From assembly GCA_017558145.1 (NCBI GenBank), contig JAFYWF010000056.1, positions 1 to 32,870 on the forward strand: DNA of 32,870 nt. The letters are read 5' to 3'. The notes under the pieces were generated by a model. The model did no database searches, was not told where the DNA came from, and saw nothing but the letters and a program-made list of their open reading frames with translations. Both the position numbers and the translations under genes were made by a program. Source of the stretch: Lachnospiraceae bacterium (GTDB lineage: Bacteria; Bacillota; Clostridia; Lachnospirales; Lachnospiraceae). The stretch's first letter is position 1. The number at the start of each line of letters is the position of its first letter. Positions 25,108-32,870 of this stretch are shown piece after piece.

Positions 25108-26844
25108 TCACATTCTCTCTAAATAAGGAAGAATATTCTCAAAAAGCTGACGAATAATAGGTGCTGCCACCTGACCTCCGTAATACACTCCTTTTGGATT
25201 ATGTACAATAGCAATTGCCAGTATTTGAGGGTCATCTGCAGGTGCAAATCCTATATACGAAGCAATGTATTTCCCGCTGTTTCTTGGCAGTGTCTGACTG
25301 GTGGCCGTTTTCCCTCCCACACGGAAACCTTCCACATATCCATTGGATCCGGTACCTCCATCCACCACCTTTTCCAATAAATATTGTAGTGTCGCAGAAG
25401 TTTCTTCTTCGATCAGCTTTTTTCCTTCTTTATAAGCAAATATCTTTACTGTTTTTTCATTTTCATCCTGCACTTTCACCGCAAGATGTGGCGTAATTTG
25501 TTTCCCACCATTGATTAAACCTGATACACAAGTCACCATTTGTATCGGTGAAATTTGAAAAGACTGACCGAAGGCTACCGTAGCCAATTCTACCGGTCCG
25601 ATACTTTCTTTCTTATGCATAATTGTGCCGGCTTCGCCTGGCAAATCTATCCCGGTTTTATTCAACAATCCGAATTTAGAAAAGTAATCATAATACCTGT
25701 CTACTCCTAAAGTTAATCCTAAAGAAATAAACGTGGGATTACATGAACCTTGTATGGCTTCTACAAACGATACGGAACCATGTCCTCCATATTTATGACA
25801 TCGAATTCTTCTGTCTTCCACCATAATATAACCTGGACAATAAAACCGCTGTTCTAAAGAAACAACCTTTTCTTCCAAAGCTGCCGCAGTAGTAATAATC
25901 TTAAACGTCGAGCCCGGCTCATATGTATCATTAATACAACCATTTCTCCACATCTGATTCAAAGCTTCCTGCCTTGCTTTTTCTATATCCTTTTCTGTCG
26001 TTTGCAAAGCAAGTTCTGTTTCCCCTGATAATTCATAAGGTTGATTTAAGTCAAATTCCGGCACATCTACCATACAATAAATCTCTCCATTTTGAGGATT
26101 TATGGCAATAATGGAAACTCGTTCTGCTTCCTTAGTTTCCATAGCTACTTTTGCTAACTGGGTAGCATAACTTTGTATGTTGTAATCCAGACTGGTAACC
26201 AGATTGTTCCCATCTATAGGTTCTCTTCTGCTTTCTCCCTTAGTTTCAATTTCAATACCACGAGCATCCGTGGTTGTTAAAATGATTCCCTTTTCTCCCT
26301 GTAGTTGTTCTTCGTACTTTACTTCTAATCCCAAAATTCCCTGATTATCTCCTCCGGTAAATCCCAACACTTTAGAAGCCAATTCTCCATAGGGATAATA
26401 ACGTTTGTAATCTTCGTCTACCTTAATTCCTGCCAAATTGTAGTCACGAATTTTATCACCGATTTCTTTACTCACGTTACTTTTAATTTTTTCAATAGAA
26501 GAAACCTTATTGACTCGTTTCTCTACGTATTCTCTGGACAAATTCAACTCTTCACAAAGAACTTTTATCACTTTTTCTTTGTCCTGAATCTGATTGTGAA
26601 TAACAGAAACATTACATACTGTAATATTATCTGCTAAAACCACGCCGTTTCTGTCCAATATTTTCCCGCGTTTTGCCTTAATATAACGCTCTCTGACATG
26701 TAAATCTTCTGCTTTTTTACTGTAATAATCTGATTGAAATACCATAAAATAAACCAATCTTCCCATTAAACCTAATAGCAAAAGAATAAACAACAGGGTG
26801 GCAACAACTACCTTTTCCCTATTTTTCGTTTTATTTTTTAACAT
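25108..26844 (-). CDS. Class B penicillin-binding protein (FtsI/SpoVD-like), second of two
   Basis: 578 residues from ATG 26844 (GGGG six bases upstream); ATG 26856 in the same frame has no site. One N-terminal membrane span is followed by a PBP dimerisation domain (KAKRGKILDRNGVVLA) and a transpeptidase with Ser312 in STFK, SCN (QGSCNPTF) and the third motif at 512-514, which reads KTA (GGKTATSQT) instead of KTG. There is no PASTA domain. It crosslinks septal or spore-cortex peptidoglycan together with an FtsW/SpoVE partner. It is 64 bases after a second class B PBP gene. SpoVD is a plausible alternative name. Confidence 0.88.
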   Translation of the reverse strand: MLKNKTKNREKVVVATLLFILLLLGLMGRLVYFMVFQSDYYSKKAEDLHVRERYIKAKRGKILDRNGVVLADNITVCNVSVIHNQIQDKEKVIKVLCEELNLSREYVEKRVNKVSSIEKIKSNVSKEIGDKIRDYNLAGIKVDEDYKRYYPYGELASKVLGFTGGDNQGILGLEVKYEEQLQGEKGIILTTTDARGIEIETKGESRREPIDGNNLVTSLDYNIQSYATQLAKVAMETKEAERVSIIAINPQNGEIYCMVDVPEFDLNQPYELSGETELALQTTEKDIEKARQEALNQMWRNGCINDTYEPGSTFKIITTAAALEEKVVSLEQRFYCPGYIMVEDRRIRCHKYGGHGSVSFVEAIQGSCNPTFISLGLTLGVDRYYDYFSKFGLLNKTGIDLPGEAGTIMHKKESIGPVELATVAFGQSFQISPIQMVTCVSGLINGGKQITPHLAVKVQDENEKTVKIFAYKEGKKLIEEETSATLQYLLEKVVDGGTGSNGYVEGFRVGGKTATSQTLPRNSGKYIASYIGFAPADDPQILAIAIVHNPKGVYYGGQVAAPIIRQLFENILPYLERM

Positions 26845-26920
26845 AAGAAACCCCATAAACCGATATTACTATAAATTTATTATCGAATTTATGAGGTTAT
26901 GATAACAAACATAAACAATA

Positions 26921-29143
26921 TTAATAAGGAGAATCTTCATTCTCATTTTGAATTGCCTCGCCTGTTTCTTTATCTAAAAGAACTCCTGTTAAAGGAGCGG
27001 TAGAACCCACATCATCTGTTGCAGTAATTGATGACGTAATATCGCCTCCATTGGCTTCCGTAATATTTTCTCCTTCTGATACATTTTCTATTTCTTGTCC
27101 TTCTTCAGAAATATCATTATCGGATAAAGACTCATTTACCTGATTTGCTTCCATGATGATTTCCATATCCAAAGCTTCTAATTCAGCGATTTCAGTTTCA
27201 CTTAATTCTTCTGTCATAAAAATATTTAAATAAGGTAACACTTCTGTTAAAACATTACGTACAATACGTGTTGCATGCTTAGCATCATCCTGTTTTCCCA
27301 CATTTGGTCTGTCAACAACTACATATACTGCAATTTGCGGATCATCTGCCGGTGCATATCCCATAAAGGAAACTACATAATCTCGTTTATCACGGGAACC
27401 CATTTCCGCAGTTCCTGTTTTTCCACCAATAGAATATCCTGCAGGTCTTGCTGTTTTACCCGTACCATTATCTACAACCCCTTTACAATATTGACGAATC
27501 ATAGCTGAAGTACTCTCGGAAATAGTCTGTTTCATAATTCTGGGCTCGATTTCTTTTACCAACGCTCCATCTGTAGTCGTAATTTTTTTCACTACATGTG
27601 GCTCGTAATAATATCCTCCATTGATTAACGAGCAAAAACCGCTAATCATCTGAATCATGGTAACATTATATCCCTGTCCAAAAGTGGAGGTTGCCAGCTC
27701 CGTAGGTCCCATGTTGTTGGAGTTAAACACCAAAGACTGGGTTCTGGACTCACCATATAAATCTACATTAGTCCTGAGTCCAAAATTAAAACGATCCTGA
27801 TATTCCAAGAATATATCTTTACCCATCTGCTGCCCCATTAACATCAAAGCAACATTACAAGATTCTTCCATGGACTGCTGTACACTACTGGTTCCACAAC
27901 CGCCCAGCTTATAGTTATGACATTTAATTGTATAATCTGCTACTTCCAATGCTCCGTTACAGGTGTAATATTCATTTCCTGTCATTTTTCCGGATTCCAA
28001 TCCTGCTGCAATGGTGAATGCCTTGGCCGTAGATCCCGGTTCATAAGTATTGGAAATGCAAAAGTTTTTCCACAAAGCATTTAAATTTGCATTGGTAATA
28101 TCATTATCAGAAAGAGAAGCTTCCAAATTCTCTGCTGTTAACACAGTCCCTTCTTCCGAAACCTTTCCTTTTTGTGTCAAAAGCTGTGTTCCTACCAAAG
28201 CTTCTGTATCATAAGGATTGTTCAAATCATAACTGTTATAATCAGCCATAGCCAAAATCTCACCGGTATTGACATCCATTACAATACAACCTGCATTCTG
28301 TGCACCATTACCGGTACGATAATGATTGGTGTATTCTTCCTTATGTTTTTTTAAATATTTCTCTACTATAGTCTGAATATTAGCATCAATAGTAGTCACC
28401 AGATTATAACCGTCTGTAGCCGGGATCGTAGTTCTTTCCAAATTAGAATCTTCATTCAAATATCCGTATTCTCTACCATTGGTTCCATTTAAAATATCAT
28501 TATAATAAGCTTCCAATCCATAGTTTCCCATGAATCCGCTTCCGTCACTGTTTTTAATCGTAAAACCAATCACATCACAAGCCAGGGAACCATTAGGATA
28601 CATACGTTTGAACTCTTCTTCAAACCATACTCCCTGAACATTAGGATTCTCTTTTTTATTATTCTGAATTTCTACAAAATCACTGATTTCTTCATATGTC
28701 AGCTGTTTTTTTACTACATAATATCTTCTGGTAGGATTATTCTTAATGTAATTTTGTATCTCCAACTTATTTAATTCCGGAAAACAATCACCCAGAACCG
28801 TCATGGTTGTTTGAAAATACTCTTCTTTTTCTAAAATGGCTTTACAATCAATAATCAAATTGTATACTTTTTCACTAATTGCAAGCTTAGTCCCTTTACT
28901 GTCTAAAATATCGCCCCTCTTATAGGGAAGCGTAGTACTCTGGTATTTCTGCTGGCTAAGTACATTTTTTGTATACTCATCCCCTTTCATATTGGTAATA
29001 TATACCAAACGTGCGGCTAATCCCAAGAAAGCCAGCAATATTATCATAAATAATACTACCAGCTTCTTTTGCATATTTTTATTAAATCGAGCTTTCGCTC
29101 TTTTTTGGTTTCTATTTCTTCTCTCTCTATTGTATTGATCCAA
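26921..29143 (-). CDS. Class B penicillin-binding protein (FtsI/PBP2B-like), first of two
   Basis: 740 residues from TTG 29143 (GGGTG upstream, start overlapping no gene). A basic N-terminus and one membrane span (about 28-48) precede the dimerisation domain (PYKRGDILDSKGTKLA) and a transpeptidase with Ser371 in STAK, SCN (ESCNVAL) and Lys575 in GGKTGTAE. After about residue 645 there is an acidic, low-complexity tail of roughly 95 residues rich in Glu, Asn, Ser and Thr, which lies outside the membrane and is not seen in the neighbour. It follows ftsL by 13 bases, the position of FtsI in dcw clusters, so it is the likelier division PBP. Confidence 0.9.
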   Translation of the reverse strand: MDQYNRERRNRNQKRAKARFNKNMQKKLVVLFMIILLAFLGLAARLVYITNMKGDEYTKNVLSQQKYQSTTLPYKRGDILDSKGTKLAISEKVYNLIIDCKAILEKEEYFQTTMTVLGDCFPELNKLEIQNYIKNNPTRRYYVVKKQLTYEEISDFVEIQNNKKENPNVQGVWFEEEFKRMYPNGSLACDVIGFTIKNSDGSGFMGNYGLEAYYNDILNGTNGREYGYLNEDSNLERTTIPATDGYNLVTTIDANIQTIVEKYLKKHKEEYTNHYRTGNGAQNAGCIVMDVNTGEILAMADYNSYDLNNPYDTEALVGTQLLTQKGKVSEEGTVLTAENLEASLSDNDITNANLNALWKNFCISNTYEPGSTAKAFTIAAGLESGKMTGNEYYTCNGALEVADYTIKCHNYKLGGCGTSSVQQSMEESCNVALMLMGQQMGKDIFLEYQDRFNFGLRTNVDLYGESRTQSLVFNSNNMGPTELATSTFGQGYNVTMIQMISGFCSLINGGYYYEPHVVKKITTTDGALVKEIEPRIMKQTISESTSAMIRQYCKGVVDNGTGKTARPAGYSIGGKTGTAEMGSRDKRDYVVSFMGYAPADDPQIAVYVVVDRPNVGKQDDAKHATRIVRNVLTEVLPYLNIFMTEELSETEIAELEALDMEIIMEANQVNESLSDNDISEEGQEIENVSEGENITEANGGDITSSITATDDVGSTAPLTGVLLDKETGEAIQNENEDSPY

Positions 29144-29156
29144 CTTTTACACCCAC

Positions 29157-29651
29157 TTATTCTTGTATCTCGGCAAGCTGTCTCACATAAGCAATGCCTT
29201 CTCCGGAAACATTAATAATTTGTCCTTCTTTGGCATATCGCATACCCAATTCCCCAATAGCAACTCTTCTGATTTCTTCCAAATCTACAGAGCTTGCTGC
29301 TCGGGCATAATTTTCATCATTAGTTAATCTTAAATCATTTAATTCACTTTCCATAGCTGCAATATTTTTTACGGAAAGAATAATATCTGACTGAACTTGA
29401 ATGTATCCGATTAAAATCATCGCTGCTGCTACCAACGCTGCTACTAAGAATAATACATATCCTAAGTTCATGTAAAGAGCTTTTTCTCGATTTTTTCTTA
29501 CTGCATGATTAATCGGTTTTCTTTCAACCGGTTTTTGTATTTCTTCTACAACATTTAATTTTCTAACTGTATTTCCGTCCACATAAGTACGTTGTACTCT
29601 GTTATTATGATTTCTGTTTGGTACATTACGATATGTACTACTATAGGCCAT
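29157..29651 (-). CDS. ftsL: FtsL-like cell division protein
   Basis: 164 residues: a basic cytosolic part of about 70 residues, one membrane span at about 77-97 (VLFLVAALVAAAMILIGYIQV), then a short coiled-coil (SVKNIAAMESELNDLRLTND) and a conserved-looking end (DLEEIRRVAIGELGMRYAKEGQI). This is the bitopic FtsL/DivIC plan. Sequence conservation is low in the family; the position between rsmH and the PBP genes decides the call. It would form the FtsQ-FtsL-FtsB complex that activates FtsW and PBP. Confidence 0.85.
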   Translation of the reverse strand: MAYSSTYRNVPNRNHNNRVQRTYVDGNTVRKLNVVEEIQKPVERKPINHAVRKNREKALYMNLGYVLFLVAALVAAAMILIGYIQVQSDIILSVKNIAAMESELNDLRLTNDENYARAASSVDLEEIRRVAIGELGMRYAKEGQIINVSGEGIAYVRQLAEIQE

Positions 29652-29746
29652 GACAACACGTCTCCAATCTACTATCTATTTTCACTCACACTCATACGAT
29701 TCCGGCACAATATGCTTCAATCGTTTCTATACTCTTTTGTAATTTC

Positions 29747-30679
29747 CTACGCTTTTTCAAAAATTCTAAGTTTAGCACTCTTAGAACGGGAATTCTCTTC
29801 CAACTCTTTTTCAGACGGTAAAATAGGCTTTCTTGTCACTGCTTTTCCTTTGGATTTGTTTCCACACACACACACCGGAAAATCAGAAGGACAAGTACAT
29901 GGATTTTCATGCTTTCTAAAGGCAGACTTCACCAATCTGTCTTCCAAAGAATGGAAGGTAATAATACACAATCTTCCACCCGGATTTAACAGCTCTACCA
30001 TATCATCCAAGGTATTTTTTAATACCTCTAATTCACGATTACATTCTATACGAATTGCTTGGAAGGTTTTTTTAGAAGGATGTCCTCCCGTAGCACGCAT
30101 CTTTGCCGGAATAGCAGCTTTTATAATTTCATTTAACTGAAAGGTTGTTTCAATGGGCTGTTGTTCTCTTGCCTTTACAATGTGTTTAGCAATATTTTTC
30201 GCGAACTGATCCTCACCATAATCTCGAATTACGCGAAACAGTTCTCTTTCAGAATATTGATTGACAATCTCTTTTGCCGTTAAGGTTTGTCTTTGATCCA
30301 TACGCATGTCCAAATCCGTATCGTATTTATAAGAAAAACCTCTCTCTATGGTATCTAACTGATAGGAAGAAACTCCTAAATCAAGAACGATTCCATCCAC
30401 TCCGTCAACCTGCTGCTCTTTCATGATTTCTTTCATATTGCAGTAGTTACTTCTGACAATAGTAACCATGTCCCCAAATTCTTCCAATCTTTTACCCGCT
30501 GCTTCTATCGCTGCCGCATCCTGGTCAATTCCGTAAAAATGTCCCTCTTTCAGCTTGCTGCAAACATGAAAAGCATGTCCACCACCACCTAGGGTTCCAT
30601 CCACATAAATCCCATCCTGTTTTATCTTAAGTCCTTCTATAGTTTCGTCTAAAAGTACTGAATAATGCTTAAATTCCAT
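29747..30679 (-). CDS. rsmH: 16S rRNA (cytosine-1402 N4) methyltransferase RsmH
   Basis: 310 residues, ATG behind AAGGAG. The SAM-binding start is [16 protein letters not shown] and [11 protein letters not shown]; further family motifs are [41 protein letters not shown], and [12 protein letters not shown]. The C-terminus has a Cys-rich stretch ([17 protein letters not shown]) common in clostridial members. It methylates C1402 in the ribosomal P site. It follows mraZ by 32 bases in the usual dcw order. Confidence 0.97.
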   Translation of the reverse strand: MEFKHYSVLLDETIEGLKIKQDGIYVDGTLGGGGHAFHVCSKLKEGHFYGIDQDAAAIEAAGKRLEEFGDMVTIVRSNYCNMKEIMKEQQVDGVDGIVLDLGVSSYQLDTIERGFSYKYDTDLDMRMDQRQTLTAKEIVNQYSERELFRVIRDYGEDQFAKNIAKHIVKAREQQPIETTFQLNEIIKAAIPAKMRATGGHPSKKTFQAIRIECNRELEVLKNTLDDMVELLNPGGRLCIITFHSLEDRLVKSAFRKHENPCTCPSDFPVCVCGNKSKGKAVTRKPILPSEKELEENSRSKSAKLRIFEKA

Positions 30680-30711
30680 TTGTTCTGCTCCTTCACCTTG
30701 CTGACCTTTAC

Positions 30712-31143
30712 TTAAATTCCAAGTCCCAGCTCTGCCATGTGTTCTGCAATTTCTTCTACATCATCATAAGAAGCTGCATCTTCCCATCTTGCTTTGCTCC
30801 AGATTTCTACACGACTGGCAACTCCTACAAGAACAACCTCTTTTTCCAAACCTGCAAATTCTCTTAAATTTGCGGGAACCAAAATACGTCCCTGCTTGTC
30901 CACCTCAGCCAATGTTGCACCTGCTAAGAAAAAACGAACAAACTGTCTTGCATCTTTATTAGTAAGTGGTAGTGATTTCAATTTTTCCTCGAAAGCAGAC
31001 CATTCTTTGTTATCGTACACAAAGAGACAGCCATCCAATCCCTTTGTCACAACAAATTCTTCTCCTAACGAATCACGGAACTTAGAGGGAATGATCAGCC
31101 TGCCTTTAGCGTCAATTGTATGATTGTATTCGCCCATAAACAT
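30712..31143 (-). CDS. mraZ: Transcriptional regulator MraZ
   Basis: 143 residues starting [20 protein letters not shown], with the second AbrB-like repeat [21 protein letters not shown]. The two SpoVT/AbrB-type halves assemble into a ring that binds direct repeats upstream of its own gene and represses the dcw operon. Four such repeats at 10-bp spacing lie just upstream (31155-31189), supporting autoregulation. Confidence 0.96.
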   Translation of the reverse strand: MFMGEYNHTIDAKGRLIIPSKFRDSLGEEFVVTKGLDGCLFVYDNKEWSAFEEKLKSLPLTNKDARQFVRFFLAGATLAEVDKQGRILVPANLREFAGLEKEVVLVGVASRVEIWSKARWEDAASYDDVEEIAEHMAELGLGI

Positions 31144-31154
31144 CTATCAATCAC

Positions 31155-31220
31155 CCACTTTGTACCATTTGGCTCCACTTTTCACCACTTTAGTGTCAAT
31201 TTTATACCCTAATAACCACT
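31155..31220 (-). promoter_or_regulatory. MraZ operator: four AGTGG-type boxes at 10-bp spacing plus one distal box
   Basis: On the minus strand AGTGG or AATGG recurs at 31185-31189, 31175-31179, 31165-31169 (AATGG) and 31155-31159, each exactly 10 bp apart, immediately before mraZ. A fifth AGTGG lies at 31216-31220, inside the promoter spacer. Known MraZ boxes are short GTGG-type direct repeats spaced by one helical turn. Confidence 0.85.
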
Positions 31221-31227
31221 TTGGCAA
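31199..31227 (-). promoter_or_regulatory. Promoter of the dcw operon
   Basis: On the minus strand TTGCCA (31222-31227) is followed after 17 bases by TAAAAT (31199-31204), within TATAAAAT. The distal MraZ box lies in the spacer and the four proximal boxes lie downstream of the start, which fits repression by MraZ. Confidence 0.6.
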
Positions 31228-31243
31228 GTAAAAACAGACAAAA

Positions 31244-31279
31244 AAAATACACTTTGTGATTTTTCACAAAGTGTATTTT
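31244..31279 (-). terminator. Terminator between ychF and mraZ
   Basis: A 16-bp perfect stem (31244-31259 with 31264-31279) with a TTTT loop continues into a T-run on the minus strand, isolating the dcw promoter from ychF transcription. Confidence 0.9.
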
Positions 31280-31324
31280 GGTGTTTCCCTATATGTTGTA
31301 TTTTGGTTCTACATAAAACTATAT

Positions 31325-31485
31325 CTAGGCATGGTTTTGTGCTTATTTTTTAGAACACATTCCTTTGTAGGCCAGACTCGTAAATGCTTCGCATTTCCTC
31401 ATTGTGGCTTCTCGCCACATAAAAGCATAAAAAAATGGATTATGGAACGCATGCATTCCAAATCCATTTTTATGCTTTTGCCTAG
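31325..31485. repeat. Structured intergenic element with 7-bp inverted ends
   Basis: The stretch between the ychF stop and the terminator (31280-31495) holds no ordinary gene. Within it, CTAGGCA (31325-31331) and TGCCTAG (31479-31485) bound 161 bp that contain three hairpins: a long one at 31421-31479 (about 19 bp outer stem with a two-A bulge and a 5-bp inner stem), one at 31403-31419 and one at 31382-31396. The outline resembles a small non-autonomous repeat, but copies elsewhere cannot be checked here. Confidence 0.5.
31343..31402 (-). CDS. Possible 19-residue ORF in the structured element
   Basis: From ATG 31402 the minus strand encodes MRKCEAFTSLAYKGMCSKK and then TAA. There is no good ribosome site, and the short frame overlaps a hairpin. 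It has two cysteines and a basic character. It may only reflect the element's structure rather than a real gene. Confidence 0.2.
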   Translation of the reverse strand: MRKCEAFTSLAYKGMCSKK

Positions 31486-31495
31486 CTCTGAAGGT

Positions 31496-32593
31496 TTACA
31501 CATTAAATCTGAAGAGAATAACATCTCCATCTTTTACCACATATTCTTTTCCTTCCATACCTACAAGTCCTTTTTCTCTAGCTGCTGCCAAAGAACCATG
31601 TTCCAAGAGATCTTTATAATTTACAACTTCTGCTTTGATAAAGCCTCTTTCGAAATCTGTATGAATTTTCCCTGCTGCCTGTGGAGCTTTTGTTCCTACT
31701 TTAATGGTCCATGCTCTTGTTTCATCTTCCCCGGCAGTTAAGTAACTGATTAAGCCCAATAATTTATAGCTAGCTTTGATTAATTTGTCAAGACCGGATT
31801 CAGAAAGTCCTAAATCTTCTAAGAACATTGCTTTTTCTTCGTCATCTAATTCAGAAATTTCCTGTTCAATCTGTGCACAGATAACGAATACTTCACTGTC
31901 TGTCTCTGCAGCAAATTCACGAACTGCTTTTACTCCCGCATTTCCTGCCGCATCATCAGCCAATTCATCTTCTGCCACATTAGCTGCAAAAATAACAGGC
32001 TTCGATGTAAGTAAATTATAGGAAGCAAATAAAGCTTCTTCGTCTTCATCCTCTAATTCAATATTTTTTGCAAGCTTTCCGTCTTCTAATAAAGCTTTAA
32101 TTTTTTTCAATAACTCTAATTCTTTTGCAAGAGTCTTGTCCATTCTTGCCGCTTTTTCTACCTTAACAATTCTTCTCTCTAAAATTTCAAGATCAGAGAA
32201 GATAAGTTCTAAGTTGATCGTTTCGATATCTCTTAATGGATTGATGTTACCGTCTACGTGAATAATATTGCTGTCTTCGAAACATCTAACAACATGTACA
32301 ATAGCATCAACTTCACGAATATTGCTTAAGAACTGGTTTCCAAGACCTTCTCCTTTGGAAGCTCCCTTTACCAAACCTGCGATATCTACGAATTCAATTA
32401 CTGCAGGAGTCACTTTTTTAGAATTGTACATATCTCCTAATAATTTTAATCTATGATCCGGTACTGTAACAATTCCTACGTTAGGGTCAATTGTACAGAA
32501 TGGATAGTTAGCAGATTCTGCGCCTGCTTTTGTTAATGAATTAAATAAGGTACTCTTACCTACGTTTGGTAAACCAACGATTCCTAATTTCAT
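31496..32593 (-). CDS. ychF: Ribosome-binding ATPase/GTPase YchF (Obg family)
   Basis: 365 residues, the family length, ATG behind AAAGGAGA. The G domain has GLPNVGKST (G1, residues 6-14), [33 protein letters not shown] (G3), and an altered G4 ([10 protein letters not shown]), which is the YchF feature that makes it prefer ATP. A coiled-coil insert (about 130-165) and a C-terminal TGS domain ([31 protein letters not shown]) follow. It binds ribosomes and is linked to stress responses. A tyrosine recombinase ends 169 bases upstream. Confidence 0.97.
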   Translation of the reverse strand: MKLGIVGLPNVGKSTLFNSLTKAGAESANYPFCTIDPNVGIVTVPDHRLKLLGDMYNSKKVTPAVIEFVDIAGLVKGASKGEGLGNQFLSNIREVDAIVHVVRCFEDSNIIHVDGNINPLRDIETINLELIFSDLEILERRIVKVEKAARMDKTLAKELELLKKIKALLEDGKLAKNIELEDEDEEALFASYNLLTSKPVIFAANVAEDELADDAAGNAGVKAVREFAAETDSEVFVICAQIEQEISELDDEEKAMFLEDLGLSESGLDKLIKASYKLLGLISYLTAGEDETRAWTIKVGTKAPQAAGKIHTDFERGFIKAEVVNYKDLLEHGSLAAAREKGLVGMEGKEYVVKDGDVILFRFNV

Positions 32594-32657
32594 AATATAT
32601 ATTCTCCTTTCGAAAAACCTTTATTTTACGGGCTTTTCGCGATTCTGCATCTTGGTT

Positions 32658-32743
32658 ACGTACCAATTTACGTACCAATTTTTCAAAAACTCATCTTTCA
32701 ACCCACTAAATACTTTGGATAACGTACCAATTACGTACCAATT
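32658..32743. repeat. Two pairs of ACGTACCAATT direct repeats
   Basis: ACGTACCAATT occurs at 32658-32668 and 32670-32680 (12-bp period), and again at 32722-32732 and 32733-32743 (11-bp period). The first copy sits in a 15-bp inverted repeat, TTGGT-TACGT-ACCAA (32653-32667). The array lies between the 3' end of a recombinase gene and the start of ychF, a place where integrase arm or core sites are common. Confidence 0.85.
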
Positions 32744-32762
32744 TTAGGGTAAAAAAATATAG

Positions 32763-32870
32763 TTAAATCACTTTCAATGCATCCGCAACAAGGTCAATTT
32801 CTTTATGTTTTTGCTCTTCTGTGGTATGAACATACAAATTCATTGTGATTCCTATATTGGAATGTCCAAG
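32763..32870 (-). CDS. Tyrosine recombinase/integrase, C-terminal 35 residues
   Basis: The frame enters from the right edge and ends at TAA 32763-32765. The visible peptide starts LGHSNIGITMNLYVHTTEEQ, which holds the LGH box and the catalytic Tyr of phage-type integrases (LGHxxxxTxxxYxH). This marks an integrated element, such as a prophage or conjugative element, extending beyond the window. The start is not visible. Confidence 0.85.
   Translation of the reverse strand, partial: LGHSNIGITMNLYVHTTEEQKHKEIDLVADALKVI

Noticed and set aside
29592..30140. Plus-strand open frame of 182 codons over rsmH and ftsL
   Set aside because: Lies opposite two well-identified genes; no domain seen.
32605..32645. 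Possible terminator before ychF (TTCGAAAAACC with GGGCTTTTCG)
   Set aside because: Stem needs a mismatch or G-U pair and a long loop, and no T-run follows on the minus strand.
32658..32743. Possible CRISPR array
   Set aside because: Repeats are only 11 bp, in two close pairs without uniform spacers, and no cas gene is present.
1..32870. tRNA, rRNA and known riboswitches
   Set aside because: No cloverleaf, conserved rRNA stretch or recognisable riboswitch core was seen on either strand by reading; a covariance-model scan was not possible.

Overview
This looks like a chromosomal segment of an anaerobic, low-GC, endospore-forming Firmicute of class Clostridia, most likely a gut Lachnospiraceae. 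The AT-rich codon use, strong AGGAGG ribosome sites, the ftsZ-spoIIGA-sigE order, a bile salt hydrolase and the division-gene layout all point that way. Genus cannot be fixed from sequence reading alone. Almost everything is on the minus strand; the one clear plus-strand gene is the heparanase-like glycosidase.

Positions 1-8850 are metabolic and accessory. They hold the 3'-truncated (window-edge) KdpD-like sensor kinase, whose ATPase domain carries an in-frame 240-bp-period duplication; two adjacent CrtC/AttH-like lipocalin enzymes with a metallo-beta-lactamase-fold hydrolase; the divergent GH79-like glycosidase; and a three-gene membrane operon (EamA exporter, phytol/dolichol-kinase-like protein, TauE/SafE permease). 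A C-terminal scrap of a ketopantoate reductase gene lies just upstream of the operon.

Positions 8850-14900 hold a soluble chemoreceptor with a zinc-binding CZB tail, a three-gene UPF0145/small-membrane-protein cluster, and a likely defence or stress cassette: a membrane-anchored NACHT-type NTPase directly followed by a Phd-Doc toxin-antitoxin pair. A broken HD-domain gene follows. Positions 14900-17700 carry cardiolipin synthase and choloylglycine (bile salt) hydrolase.

Positions 17780-31200 are core. The sporulation pair spoIIGA-sigE has its own promoter with a Spo0A box in the region downstream of ftsZ. The dcw cluster reads mraZ-rsmH-ftsL-PBP-PBP-mraY-murD-ftsW-ftsQ-ftsZ, transcribed from a promoter covered by MraZ boxes. 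These genes make lipid I precursors, flip and polymerise septal peptidoglycan, and build the division ring. murE, murF, murG, murC and ftsA are not in this cluster.

Positions 31200-32870 hold the YchF GTPase, a compact structured element just after it, paired ACGTACCAATT repeats just before it, and the last 35 codons of a tyrosine recombinase, which marks the edge of an integrated element running out of the window. No rRNA, tRNA or CRISPR array was recognised.
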